Shown: one piece after another, positions 43,091-55,225 of the stretch | Layout of the letters: the number at the start of each line of letters is the position of its first letter | Position numbering within the stretch: position 1 is the first letter of the stretch | DNA from: Aldrovandia affinis | Lineage: Eukaryota > Chordata > Actinopteri > Notacanthiformes > Halosauridae | Assembly: GCA_029706075.1 (NCBI GenBank) | Contig: JAINUG010000133.1 | Span: 562,501-626,500, forward strand | DNA: 64,000 nucleotides | Reading direction: 5' to 3' | Made by a program: the position numbers and the translations under genes | Notes under the pieces: generated by a model | Told to the model about the DNA's origin: nothing | What the model saw: only the letters and a program-made list of their open reading frames with translations | The model's database searches: none

Positions 43091-45284
43091 AGCTACCCCC
43101 GTGGAAGAGAAATGTGAAAACGAACAATTTGCAGTGGACACGAACTGTTTTGTTTCGTTTTTTTTAGATGCACGCATAATTTATTTTTGAACAGCTGCAT
43201 AAATGATTAAACATTTCATGCTAGGCGTAGGCCTATAGAAACTACACAATGCAGGCTACTTTATTTGAACGTAAATTACTCTCAAATGTCTCCTGTTTTG
43301 AAGTATCTGCTGCCTCTGTGGGCTTTTATTTATAGGCAATTCATCTCTCCTTTTATTTTTTAAGTAATGACACAGCGTCTTTGAACGCACGGCGCACATT
43401 TTCTGCGAGCGACCAACCTGTTATGTGCCCAACGAAATCGTCAATATTCGATCTAGAGCACGGTGGACACAGCTCATTTCAGTAGGAGGAACTGTAGCTT
43501 ACTGTTATAAGAAGAAACTCATAAACAATGTCTATTTCTATGATGAAACTTGAGAACGCAATAATGGAACTTCCTTAATGACCGTGTTTCATTACCCGGC
43601 TCTGTCTTTGGACAGAACTGAGCGAGTGGGAGTTTTAGTGGATGGTGTTGGAGAAAAATAGTCTAGGAAAAAATTGTAGCGATATGATTTGTGTTGTGTA
43701 CTTTCACACTTCCACCATGGTCTCTACATACCTTCTGTTGTTTCCGGAACATGGCCTTCATCTCTCTGGCTCTGTTCATCCTCTCTTGAGCCGTTAGCTC
43801 AAAACCGTAGACAGTATCAAATTATTTCCCCTATACAAATCATTTACTCCTTTCACATTATTTTATTGTTGCCTGCGCCGATGACATTATCCTGTAGCCT
43901 ATATTGCAGGTTAATTCCAACACAATTGCCAATTTTCGATTAGTTGAAAACGCAAGGTGAAGGACACATTCACATTCATTATGGCACAACAAAGCCATCA
44001 GTTCAGAGGACAGGCCATTTATTATGTTTGTTTCTTCATGTATGACTGCAGGTTTATAAACTTTATTAACAACATACAAGCCTGCGACGTGCATCTCCAC
44101 AGCCATGTAGGACTCGGCTGCAACAACCACTGACCGTCTCCTAATCCTCCGGCGCAGTGCCTTATGGGACATGTAGTCTTATCAACACAACGCCACATCA
44201 TTTGAATCCAAATACTAGTCCTCAATGATATTAATGCACTTGGTAACACTATAATTCAAATGGGCTCCTCAGTTTTCAGGAACTCTGTTTTGTATTTGAT
44301 ATACCAGGATTTCCATGTTGTTTTCTTTACTTGAAATCATGCTCTGCCCTTCATATCTGTGGAATCTCCTTCTAGAGGCTTTGTGTCAATTATACATCTG
44401 CAACTTCAAGTGACAGTTCATACAGATCTTAACAGTGTGAAACAGTGGTAAAAAGATTTTAGGGGTGGTGAGGAGGTAATCGATTGGGAGACGGTATGGG
44501 AAAAAACATTTTCGATTAGTCAAAAACCTTCATCACCAAATGATGATACATTTCAAGCTATGTCATAGGACATACTGGACACCACTTTTTAAGGTATCGT
44601 ACTAAGCAAGCCCTGCTTAGTCTGAGTTTAATCAGGAAAGATGTCCCCTTGGATCCAATTCCTCTGTTGTTTAATGATGATTCTCATATGTAGAGAGACA
44701 ATGCAAAATTGGGCTCACGCTAATTTAACAGCAGCAACAAAATTAATTGTGCCGTGATAGTCACCTCCGCACAAGCTTTGCATTACAAAATGGGTACAGT
44801 AGTTTTTGGATGTTGTAACGGTGGAAATCTGAACTGCTAGAGTTCATGAAGCTATGGGTTCCACACTTGTGGCAAAGAGCTGCTTATGATTTCAGAGAAT
44901 TACTCCAAACGTAAGTAGGCTAACACTAACTCTATTGTTATGAATCGAGAAGAGGTGGTCAATGTGTTTTATTAGCTCTTTGAATGTTTTATTTAAAGTT
45001 GTCTTTTGTAACAGTTACATTTGTAATGAACAGCCAGAGGGGTGGGCGTAATTGTTTTATACTGTTACTCTTGTCCTGTGATGGTTTATCAATGACAAAT
45101 AAAAAACAATTGTTAAAAAAAAGTAACAAGATGACAGGATCAGTTATCAGAATAGCGGGAAGTGTTCAGCTCTGAGCGTGCTGACCTGTTTTTAACGCCA
45201 CTGTGCTTTGTTGCAATGTCTTTAACGAGCATGCAAATTAGGGCACTTGCCTGTGAACTTCCTCTGTCAATCTAATAATCTAAT
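43091..45284. other. Upstream intergenic sequence
   Basis: AT-rich, repeat-poor, with the ZNF143-like site at 44159. No gene is supported. Confidence 0.5.
44159..44177 (-). promoter_or_regulatory. ZNF143-like site
   Basis: The minus strand reads ACTACATGTCCCATAAGGC, close to the ZNF143 consensus ACTACAnnTCCCAnnATGC. Such sites are typical of promoters. It lies about 3 kb upstream of acvr2a exon 1 and points the same way as acvr2a. Confidence 0.45.
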
Positions 45285-45440
45285 AATAATAATATATGCC
45301 ATTTAGCAGACACTTTTATCCAAAGCAGCTTACAGTAATGAATGCATACATTTTTCAGTATATGTGGCCCCAGTGGAGAATGAACCCACAACCTAAGCGT
45401 TGCCATGCCGTACTCTACCAACTGAGCCACAGAGAACCAA
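45285..45440 (-). mobile_element. tRNA-derived SINE, family C, copy 2
   Basis: The reverse-strand order is tail (ATGCCATTTAGCAGACACTT), body (ATACATTTTTCAGTATATGT), B-box (GAATGAACCC) and A-box (CTCTACCAACTGAGCCACAG). It lies upstream of acvr2a. Confidence 0.8.
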
Positions 45441-46261
45441 TCTACTAACTGCAAACTTCACCTTCCACTTCACCACTCTTTAATGTCACCAGGTGTGTGA
45501 CAAGCCTGCAGCCTGACCTCTTTAAAATCACCTTGCCTTGTGTACTAAAAAAAATATATGAAACTAGTAAATTCCCCTCATAACTTTCCCCTTAATCTCC
45601 ACTTTCTGTTTAGCGCAAGTATTTATATATGCCATTCAGCAGAATATTTAAAATGTAATGACATAATTATATACATTTTTAAACTATTTTGTGATTCCAT
45701 ACGTCTCTCTCTCTCTCTCTCTCCCTCCCTCCTTTGCATGCAATGCTGTCATCGGCTAGGAAGCATTTGCATACGTCTCAACAATCAATCCACGTTCGAT
45801 CCAAGGCGATTGCATTGCCAAAGCTAATTCTGTTTTTTTTTTTTACATCTCGTAAAAATCAAGGAGGCTTTGATGGAATCCTCTTTAATGGTTCAGAAGG
45901 CCAAACCTTGGTTATGAATGGAATGACCCCCCCACAGTGTTAGTAGGTGTTATCATTTAGATCTACTTTTAGAAAAAGAGCACTTTTGTTTCTGCAGACA
46001 TAACGTTCTGGGTGAAAAGGCAAGCCTTTTGAAACAAAGACTCTAAAGTGTGTTTGGGGGACATTATGATACCAGGGTCAAGTGAACCCAGAGGAGTACT
46101 TTGTGGGAAGAAAACAGAGATGGGAAAAACAGCAAATCCAGCGCGCTACACGGTAGGCTGCGTTCCTGCTCAATTCATGTGAGAGATTTATTTATGAGAT
46201 TTTTTTTTTTTTTAAATCTCAAGTCGTATTCCAATGTGCTGTGTTAGAGATTGTCGTTGAC

Positions 46262-46550
46262 TCTTGGGGACTGTCGTTGGGACTTTGTTTCTGACTTTAT
46301 CCCATTTTCTCCCAATTTGGTAGGCAATTGCACCCGCTATTTTCAAGTCAATCCCCCCCTCGAAATGTGATTTCGCTGCCGTAGCCCTGTGACCAGTAGT
46401 GACGAAGGCGAAGTATTGTCTCCTCCGAGACGGACAGCCAATCGCCGCCCCCGGCGGTGGCACTCCCGGCCAGAGCCGACTCTGGCGGGGCCGGTGGGAT
46501 CTAACCCCGGTCGCCGTGGCGTTGTAACCACTGGACCACGCGGGAGGCCT
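46262..46550 (-). mobile_element. SINE family A, copy 7 (complete, well preserved)
   Basis: The family tail (TCTCCCAATTTGGTAGGC), body and head (GCGTGGTCCAGTGGTTACAA) are intact. It is flanked by a perfect 13-bp duplication GATTGTCGTTGAC at 46249-46261 and 46551-46563. It lies upstream of acvr2a. Confidence 0.88.
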
Positions 46551-46563
46551 GATTGTCGTTGAC

Positions 46564-46951
46564 GCGGGCAGCGGGCCGGTGGTCCTCTCAGGGTTTCGGA
46601 CGCCAGGCCTCGCTCACCAAAAAGCCTTCAGACACCCCGCTGTGGAGACGATGTGCCTGTGACTGCCAAGTGAAACAATAACAACAGCTTCCTGGGAGAG
46701 AAGGGTTTTAACTTCGTCAACGAGTACGTCCTGACAGGGTTCTATCATTTGTACCATGTATCCACCACCGATATCAGAAACCGGGGAATGTGCCTGTGAT
46801 TGACGTCTGTGATTGACGCTGAATCTCCACGTCCGCCGCTGCCGCCCCCACCACCCCCCACACAAAATCTCATCCAGTGTGCGCTTCCAGTGACCTTGAG
46901 CAGTCTGCCATATATTCAAAACTGTAGAATTTATTCTCAACTGAAAAGCAA

Positions 46952-46982
<31 letters not shown>

Positions 46983-48289
46983 AGTAATTGGAAAAAGCCC
47001 TTTCTGTGCTGCGACGAACACGCTATCTCTGTGTGTCATTTGTTGTCGACCAGCTTGGCAGACCAGCACTATATTTTCATGTGGATTGTGCTTAAGACAC
47101 ACGGACCGCTTACACTATGTCCCGTTTGAAGGACATGTGATTGTGCTATATCCGTAACCAACAGCGCTATATTGGCGTTGGCAAGGGTACGACTTTCACC
47201 TTGAAAACATTAATTGGCTCATGGGATACTCCAAAAATACACCAAAAAAAACAACAACATTTACCTTCGGATAACTATCTGCAGCTATAGAGTTACCCAC
47301 CACAGGCCTCAGTCCCGGACTTTAATAGCCTCGATATAAATCCTTGTTTTGGGAAGGGGGTATAACAGTGACATTGGTGACGTACGATGAAACGAAAGCA
47401 GGGCAGGGACCCGGGACCAAAGCTCTTATGGATGAGAAATGTGGGAGTAGCCGTGCATTTAAAAGGCTTTTATGACTGTAACAGGAGGAAGTCGTCCTAA
47501 AAGTGTCTCCCACTCACTCACACACTCACGGCGAGGCTGTTGTGTGCACAGCAGACTGCTCTCTGCTCTGACCAGGGCACCGTAATAGCAGTATAATGCT
47601 TCACCACCTGATGGGAAAAAAGGCTATTAAAGCAGTCTCAGTGCCCAAAAACAGTGCCTGCTCATTTCTTATTTAGAAAAAAAACTCCCCTCATGACTCT
47701 TTATCAAATGTCAAAATTAAAGAATTGCTTTGGGTGGCTCCTGTTTGCGTTCTGACTGGCTTATTTTAAATCCACGGGAAATTCTGAAGCAACACAGAGG
47801 TTTCACACACGCTCTGCATTGTGGCAGCCATATATATATATATAGTATGGAAGTGGATTTGCAAAGACGTGTGACCATGGTGGACAGTGAGTGGCAGACA
47901 TTCATTACTGGTTTGTTTGCAGAACTCAGTGCACCGGTGTCCAAGGGTAGGGCTTGCTGAAAAAGTCAACATGGCTACATACCAAACACGTTCATTTTGA
48001 TGGATGGGCCAATGATTTATTAGCTGAAGGGATCAACAAATAGCCTTTACTCCCTCCAAAGAGACAGTGGACTACAAAGCCCTTCTGCACAGCTATACAT
48101 ATCGACACTTTTATACCCCTGCATGTGGTTTGGATATGCAAGTTCTAAGATGTTTGGAATGCTTTGTTGTCAACAGTAATTTGTCACTGTGCCTGTGTGT
48201 GTGTGTGTGCGTGTGTATGTGTGTGTGTTGTTAAGCTGCAGTGATGCACTATATATCCGCAAAGTATGTTAGAGGTACATTTATGCATT
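46564..48289. other. Upstream intergenic sequence
   Basis: Unique DNA with a (TC)n run near 46950 and a (TA)n run near 47830. No gene is supported. Confidence 0.5.
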
Positions 48290-48660
48290 TTCCCCCTTTT
48301 CGCCCAATTTGGAATGCCCTATTGTAACTAAGCCGTGCTCACTGCAACCTGTCAATTCGGTAGACTGTAGATAAGCATGCAGTCTCTTCCAAAACATGTG
48401 ATGACATGTTTCTTTTCTAGAAGTTAAGCTTGCACAGACATGCACAGCTTTACACAGGCAGACTGTGGGTGCCTGATTCACCAGTGGGGGTCGCTGGTGT
48501 GCGATGAGACACAGATAACCCAGCTGACCAAATCCCTCCCTCCCTGGGCGATGCTACCACCAATTATGCGTCGCCCCGTGGGGCTGCTGGCCACAGTGTG
48601 CACTGGCACGGTCTGGATTTGATACCAGACCGTGGGGCTCATCCACACACTAGAACAGTG
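48290..48660 (-). mobile_element. Repeat family F, copy 2, head expanded into a 48-bp minisatellite
   Basis: It begins CGCCCAATTTGGAATGCCCT and runs through a GC body to a tRNA-like end. On the minus strand that end reads GGTGGCTCATCCTGTTAAG (A-box-like), with GGTATCAAATCCAGACC (B-box-like). The A-box segment is repeated 15 times (48628-49346, separate entry). Confidence 0.6.
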
Positions 48661-49346
48661 TCTTAACAGGATGCAGACCGTGGGGCTCATCCACACACTA
48701 GAACAGTGTCTTAACAGGATGCAGACCGTGGGGCTCATCCACACACTAGAACAGTGCCTTAACAGGATGCAGACCGTGGGGCTCATCCACACACTAGAAC
48801 AGTGCCTTAACAGGATGCAGACCGTGGGGCTCATCCACACACTAGAACAGTGTCTTAACAGGATGCAGACCGTGGGGCTCATCCACACACTAGAACAGTG
48901 TCTTAACAGGATGCAGATCGTGGGGCTCATCCACACACTAGAACAGTGTCTTAACAGGATGCAGACCGTGGGGCTCATCCACACACTAGAACAGTGTCTT
49001 AACAGGATGCAGACCGTGGGGCTCATCCACACACTAGAACAGTGTCTTAACAGGATGCAGACCGTGGGGCTCATCCACACACTAGAACAGTGCCTTAACA
49101 GGATGCAGACCGTGGGGCTCATCCACACACTAGAACAGTGCCTTAACAGGATGCAGACCGTGGGGCTCATCCACACACTAGAACAGTGTCTTAACAGGAT
49201 GCAGACCGTGGGGCTCATCCACACACTAGAACAGTGTCTTAACAGGATGCAGACCGTGGGGCTCATCCACACACTAGAACAGTGCCTTAACAGGGTGCAG
49301 ACCGTGGGGCTCATCCACACACTAGAACAGTGTCTTAACAGGATGA
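48628..49346. repeat. 48-bp minisatellite, 15 copies, grown from a SINE head
   Basis: The unit GACCGTGGGGCTCATCCACA + CACTAGAACAGTGTCTTAAC + AGGATGCA is highly uniform, differing at a T/C site. As 48 is divisible by 3 and the unit has no stop in one frame on each strand, both strands stay open for more than 250 codons. I do not regard either as a gene. Confidence 0.95.
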
Positions 49347-50284
49347 GCCACCCAGCAGCCTATAGATACATTTTTAACAATAAATGTATAACTAACTAGT
49401 TCATAGGTAGCACATCAAACTGTTGACGGTAAACACAGTGCTGCTGTATTTCTTGTAGTTGAGGGTTTTTATCTACAATACTTTATCAAAAAATGTTGGC
49501 GTACTCTACTAATAGACAGGAGTTTTGCGTGTTTTTAATGAAACCTTCACTTGACTTCACTCAGGTGTGACCGGAGAACAATAGATCTGTTGGTTGCTAT
49601 AAGTTCTGCCCTAAACAAAAGTATGTCCTACTACTTTTGCAGCGTACACAATGTCACTCAACTGACAGCTGGGTGTTTCCATCATACGGTTATTAGTGTC
49701 TGACTAAAAAAGAAAAACACGTCTTCAAACAAACCTGTTCTGGGATCTTCCCAAGTAACTATCAAGGCAGTCGGCTGCAGCGTTCGGCACGTTAGCGGCA
49801 CGGCAGTTTTAATAGTGTGCCGTGTTCAGCCGCTTCGGAATTTCCCAGAGTGAAAAAAAAACGTTTTTTTCAAAGTGTGCATCCTGGCCCAAATGTCCTT
49901 TTTGGAAACACGGGGAGGAGGAATGTAAGGCCTAATCTCGAGATATGACTGACAACTTCTGGAGAGGATTCAAGAGGTGCCCCCCCATCGTGTTTTCTTT
50001 ATGAGTCATCTTTGTGCTATTGAAGAACTTGAGCTTCATGCACTTTTCTGATAACAAAGGCAGACGCGGACAAAGGAGAAACGTCTTCGGCTGCTGTGGG
50101 CCTCATCGGGGGCACGCTGACGTGAGGAATGCTGCTCAGAGGGATCACCAGAGCACCCCATCACCGCTCCACACCGGCACGTCTCCCTCTCACAACGTTA
50201 AGCCACCTCTTCATGTATCTGCCCCCACGTGACCCAAAAAGATGCCTTTCATATGAGTAACTTAACATGGCAAATTACATTAAG

Positions 50285-50480
50285 GTATTTATTTTCTTAG
50301 CAAATGCCCTTGCCCAGGGTGACTTACATATTACATACAGATGAAATAGACGACATGCTAGCTGCATGTAATTGATCTGAAGTGACTTGCTCCAGGGTAC
50401 GGCTGAACATTCCCGCAAGGGATTACAAATTAGCTGACTTCTGGTTCTAGGCCCAGATTCCTGACTGCCACTCTATACCG
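50285..50480 (-). mobile_element. Old degraded L2-tailed SINE
   Basis: Recognisable pieces are AGCAAATGCCCTTGCCCAGG, TGACTTACAT and GACTTGCTCCAGGGTAC, in the reverse order of this family. Divergence is high, so this is an old insertion. Confidence 0.5.
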
Positions 50481-50484
50481 CCGA

Positions 50485-50830
50485 ATACCGGGGCCTCTGC
50501 GCGAGGATTGACATGCCGCTACACGGTTTCTCCAAACGCAGGAAAAGCTAAGCGTTGGAATTCTGCGGCTTCCTCGCATTCTGATCGCGGCGTGTCCTCG
50601 GTGCTGCTCTCATTAACTTTTAATCAAAGTTCCTACGGCGCCGGGCGATTATCGAGATGGGTTTCAGAGAGCGCGCAAAGCGCCGCGACGGCAGATGTCG
50701 GGAGAGGCCGGGGCGATGCATCTGTCGACGCGCGTCGTCGCTCGCTGTCACTCGAACGTCCTTGAACGACCGCGCGCGAGATGGCCGCTTCTGATGTCCG
50801 CTGGCCCGCGTGAGGCCCGTTCACCTTCGT
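50485..50830. other. CpG-rich unique block upstream of acvr2a
   Basis: GC- and CpG-rich sequence with CGCGACGGCAGATGTCGGGA and GTCGACGCGCGTCGTCGCTC. No convincing open frame or splice structure. Confidence 0.35.
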
Positions 50831-51203
50831 CGCTGGTGTAGGGCTAAACCGTTCTCCTGATTAAAAACCTTGTCGCAGTAACATTAGACAAATGGCCTAG
50901 AAACGTAGGCGTATCAATGTCTCTTTTTAATAACCATAAGGCAACCTGGCCCAGTTCAAACCTCGTAACAGTAACCTTTAGCTGCGGTAGCATAGCTGCG
51001 TCAGCATTTATTTGTTTCGCGTAGCTGCTCAGTTTTAACAGTGTCTAAGGTAAGGTATTTACACATTCCTATCTATTCATTTTTGAAACATATACAACTG
51101 CCGATGGTTGCCTGGCTCCCTAGTGTTTGAGTCAGATGGTTTTCTGTGATTTTTCCATCACGTGACCATCCTAATGTCGTCTCTACAGCATCAACCTGTA
51201 CAC

Positions 51204-51400
51204 CGGGGGTATTCAAATCCAGGCCTCGAGGTCCACAGTGTCTGCAGGTATGTGCTCCAACCACGCACTACGCCACCTGATTAGTTTACCTCCTTGGTCC
51301 AGGAAGCGAGCTAATTCGTGGAATCAGGTGGTGTAGTGCGTGGTTGGAGCGAATACCTGCAGACACTGTGGACCCCGAGGCCTGGATTTGAATACCCCCG
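51204..51400. mobile_element. Palindromic MITE (197 bp) with about 78-bp arms
   Basis: The left arm starts CGGGGGTATTCAAATCCAGG and the right arm ends CCTGGATTTGAATACCCCCG. The arms are nearly perfectly complementary for about 78 bp around a loop of about 40 bp. Flanking CTGTACAC (51196-51203) and CTGTAGAC (51401-51408) form an 8-bp duplication with one mismatch, as for hAT-type MITEs. Confidence 0.85.
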
Positions 51401-51461
51401 CTGTAGACCAAATGTGAATGGTAGCTCATGAGTCTGACTAGATTCCACGCTCTGATGCGGT

Positions 51462-51560
51462 GTAATAATACACTTTATTTATACTGCACCTTTCATTCAA
51501 CGGGTTGCAGCCCAAGGTGCACACAGAGAAAGACAGACAAAGACATATAACCCTGGCCAA
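51462..51560 (-). mobile_element. Short LINE 3' fragment
   Basis: TAATACACTTTATTTATACT and GCACCTTTCATTC, then CCCAAGGTGC, match the same kind of LINE tail as 21043-21260. Confidence 0.45.
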
Positions 51561-51684
51561 CATCACCAGCCGTGGTGCTTTGCTAATAAAACCAAAGGTC
51601 AGTTACCTTTGGTTCTGAAGTATCATATTGATAGAGTGGGCGGCATGAAATGATACACCGCCAAAGCCAACCGAATCCAACCTT

Positions 51685-51775
51685 GCGAACTCACAATACG
51701 AGGTGGGGACTGACATGAGAAGAGAGGGTGTAATTGGTTACAAAATTGGGAGAAAAAAATCAGAAACAAAAAATC
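51685..51775 (+). mobile_element. SINE family A, copy 10 (3' end only)
   Basis: Only the 3' part is present: GCGAACTCACAATACGAGG followed by GTGTAATTGGTTACAAAATT and GGGAGAAAAAAATCAG. It is 5'-truncated. Confidence 0.65.
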
Positions 51776-52299
51776 TTTAAAAAGTTCTCCAGATGCTCTA
51801 GCAGAGATTGAGCATCTGGAGTCGGGAGGACGTGAAGGGCAACCTGATGGGCATCCCCCCACCCCCTCCTGAACCCCCCCACCCACCCCACCCTCGTCCT
51901 GTCACCCCCCACCCCACCCTCCTCCCATCCGCCACCCCTCCTGTCAACCCCGCTGACAAAAGCGCTGACAAAGCGAGGGGATCCAATTCCACAAATAGTC
52001 ACATTTCTGAAAGAAGTGGGTCTTTGGGCACACCCGCTTCTCTGTGCAACAAATAACCTGGTTTCATGGGTAAAATGCCACCGTCAGACAGCGGCATTAA
52101 AGAGAGCGGCACAAACTGTGCTCGTCAGAGTTATTTGTACAGAAACATCGTTTTAATGGGATTCGGACAAATTGGGCTGTAAAAAAACTAAAACATTTTT
52201 ACCCCATTGAAAAAACGTTACATTTGCAATGTTTTAATCAGGAGACCATGCGGGCAGGCCGCGATCCAAACAGTCAGGTGGTACTGTAAGGAAGCCTCG

Positions 52300-52560
52300 T
52301 AATAAACGCTGCTGTTCTTTGGGAAAATGCCAGATGCTTAATGAACATATCTGTTGGCGCTATTCATTTTTAGTTGTAGTGGAAAAAGCCTTCATCCGTG
52401 TAATTTTTTTTTCCTCTTTAAAAAAACGTCCAGCCCCGATTTTCGCCTCCTCTGTGCTTCTCCTTCCTCTTTAGCATTAAGCTTGGCTTAAGTGCCCGTA
52501 AATCACATTACCTCCCGTTCTCTTAAATTACATTAATGGGACGGCTTTGGCAGGCAATGG
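52300..52560. other. Candidate conserved non-coding element
   Basis: Unique upstream block with CAGATGCTTAATGAACATAT and TTAAATTACATTAATGGGAC, free of repeats. Confidence 0.27.
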
Positions 52561-52691
52561 AAGCACCCTTTCATTCACGGCCAAGGAAAAAGTGTGCTCT
52601 GTTGTTTTTGTTCTCTGGATAAAATCAAGGAGGCTCCCCTCCCATAACCCCGGGGAGAGCACTCTCACCAGTATGGAGGACTTTGTGTCTA

Positions 52692-52696
<5 letters not shown>

Positions 52697-52735
<39 letters not shown>
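52697..52735. repeat. (GT)n microsatellite
   Basis: Short GT run. Confidence 0.93.
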
Positions 52736-52879
52736 GCGTGCGCTCCAGGGAATTCACGCAGGATAACGTTGGATGAAAAAAAGAAAAGGCATGAAAATAA
52801 ATCTCTTCATTACTTGTCGATTATCCCTTTAACCTTAAGGAAAAGATACAGTGTTACTTTATAGCTAAGGTTACCTGAC

Positions 52880-53677
52880 ATGCGACGTGTACAATCCCCC
52901 ACTGGAGTTTCAACGGTGAAATTGAACAGTATAACCACGGCGGTCATTTCGTGCTTGGCTGCCTTTCTGGAATTTGACATTAGCGTCAGGGGGGTGGCAA
53001 CGCAAAAGCATGCACTTGGGCCCCGCCCTTGCCTTTTAATGTATAACTGCTATAAAAAGGGTAGGAGATGTAGTTTTGTTCAATTAAAAAAACACAAATT
53101 CCGTGGTTTAATACAGTATTCAAGAGACAGAAAGAAGAGAAGATGTTGTTCTCATAGATGGACCCTTGGTCGTGCAGCTGAAACCCGTTGCATACATTAT
53201 TCATATTTGAGTGGCAAGTGTTTTAATGACACCACACAAAACCCCTCTCACAGTGCAGGGCTCTGTGAGCAACAAAACACGCAAAGAACCTTAACAACAA
53301 ACGCGCTCGTCATTCTGAGAGCACCACAAAGACTGTACGTAAGGCGATGGAAAGGCGTTCGTTTCAACAGACAGACAGCAGCACCCTTGCCTTGGCTCGC
53401 GCGCGTTGCGTTCCGCTGTTACGGGGCTCGCCGCGCGCTCGCCGCCGTTGAGAGTTTTGAGCGTAGCGCGCGCGCGCGTGCAGTGAGCGTCTTTACATCC
53501 GGGGCATATGGGCCCGTGTCCTCGTTGCGCGTGTCGTCAGTTTTGGGTAGAGGCTTTTTACTCATTTTGCGAGTGAATCCTGCAAGTCAAAGCACTGCTC
53601 CGGGCCTCAAGGGTATGCATTTCAAAAAGCCTGCGTCTGCCCAAGCTTTTCCCCCCTTTTTTATAGATACGGAATAA
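52880..53677 (+). other. Unrecognised 265-codon open frame
   Basis: An ATG-started frame with no tandem repeats, but no domain, signal peptide or family I recognise. Composition is rich in Arg, Ser and Cys, as random GC-rich sequence often gives, and it crosses a CpG-rich patch at 53380-53560. No splice or promoter evidence supports it. It is more likely chance than a gene. Confidence 0.12.
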
Positions 53678-55039
53678 AACACAAATAAAACGTTTTAGTT
53701 TAAGACTTCAGCAACATGTTGTGCTTTGGTATAATAATAATAATGCCAGACTGCGATTAAAAGACCAATTAATTGAACTCATGGTAAAAAAAAATCAACT
53801 ACTTTTTCAATCGGTTGAAAGCTCTTATATATACTGTATATACACACACACCTCTGGACTGATGAAGCGTTAATTTGACTGGAATTTTATATTTTAATTT
53901 GTTACACAGTGTCTCACTAATCACCCCCCATGCAAAAAAGTAGTTGTCCTCAAGGTTTTCCACTTGACCAGTATCAATTATTTAAAAACACATTTAAAGT
54001 GTCATTATCAGCAAGACTTCTGTTCAAAACTTACCCATTACCCATTATTATGCTGAATTACAGGTGGCACTTGTTTCCTGCTTTTTCTTGTTCACGTATA
54101 GGGCATGCATTTTATATGCGGGTAACAACAGATAACTTTTATTCTCTCCACAGTGCCTCGTGAGATCTATTGGAGAAATCAGCAAATCAAATGGTAGGCT
54201 ACATGCCACTCGTTAACTGTTCTCCGTGCGTTTATATAACCAAGGCCGCATTGTATAGCGGCGGCCTTCAGGGTACAGGTTTTTTTCTTCTTCTCCGTTT
54301 TATATACATAAAAACGCGCCTCGTTTAGGAACGCAGAGGACCCCAGCGGCGCGAGCAGGGCAAGCGCGAGAACAACCCGCGGGCAGAACGCCGGGGCTTG
54401 TGGGAAATATCGGATGCGTGCGGAAGCAGACGGCGCGAGTACAAAAGTTTGAAATACACAGAGGAGCTCGGCAAAGAGAAAACAAAAGTTTTGCATCTAC
54501 CGCCTCCGCAGCGAAACCTTTACTGATGTCGGAGCAGGTCGCTTTAACAAACGCGCCGTGTGATTTGTCCTCAAGCGAACGTGCCAACACGCAAGGTGTC
54601 AGAATGACGTGCAGACAGAACGAAGCCAGCTGTTGCGCTTTGGCGCGTCTGTTACACGCCAATACATTCCCAGTCCAATTAGTCTCTATACCTTAAATGT
54701 GGAAACACACAAGAACCAGCAACCCTCCGCTTGCCAGCCTGTGTCGCTAACCACTGAGCCACTGCCATCCCTGAAAAGGTTGTAGTCCACAATTGAAGTC
54801 AATTTAACATATTAAGTACAGTATCATCTCATCTTTATCAGGTGTAACCAGGTGACAAATAATATTCTACTATTTATCCGACACATCAGAAGTTTTAAAA
54901 GTAATGACATTGAATCCACACAGATAAAAAAACAAAAAAAGATGGATGTTTTAGTTTTGTATGTTTGGTTTCAGAACAACACTCGCAAACAATGCAAATC
55001 TTAGCTAAATGCTGAACTGAATTCAGCTGGGATGGATTG
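53678..55039. other. Upstream intergenic sequence
   Basis: Contains a CpG-rich part at about 54240-54660 and a SINE head remnant. No gene is supported. Confidence 0.45.
54712..54775 (-). mobile_element. tRNA-like SINE head, family D, copy 2
   Basis: GAACCAGCAACCCTCCGCTT and GTCGCTAACCACTGAGCCAC match the head at 27400-27482. The rest is lost. Confidence 0.55.
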
Positions 55040-55225
55040 ATTGCATTATTTATTTGCTCAACAGACACCTATAGCTTACATTACACATGCCATCCACTTC
55101 TACGGCTGGGTGCTTACAGAAGCTGTTCAGATTAAGTACCCACCTCAAGGGTACAATTGCAGTGCCCAGGATGCAAACCTGCCTCATTACGGTTACAAGC
55201 CATACAATCCATTACAAACCACTCA
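55040..55225 (-). mobile_element. Degraded L2-tailed SINE
   Basis: Remnants are AGCTTACATTACACATGCCA, GAAGCTGTTCAGATTAAGTA and CTCAAGGGTACAATTGCAGT in family order. The head is badly eroded. Confidence 0.55.

Noticed and set aside
48478..49399. Open frames of 280 (minus) and 255 (plus) codons with a 16-residue repeat
   Set aside because: Both come from one 48-bp tandem unit without stops. Two overlapping repeat proteins are not credible, and the array derives from a SINE head.
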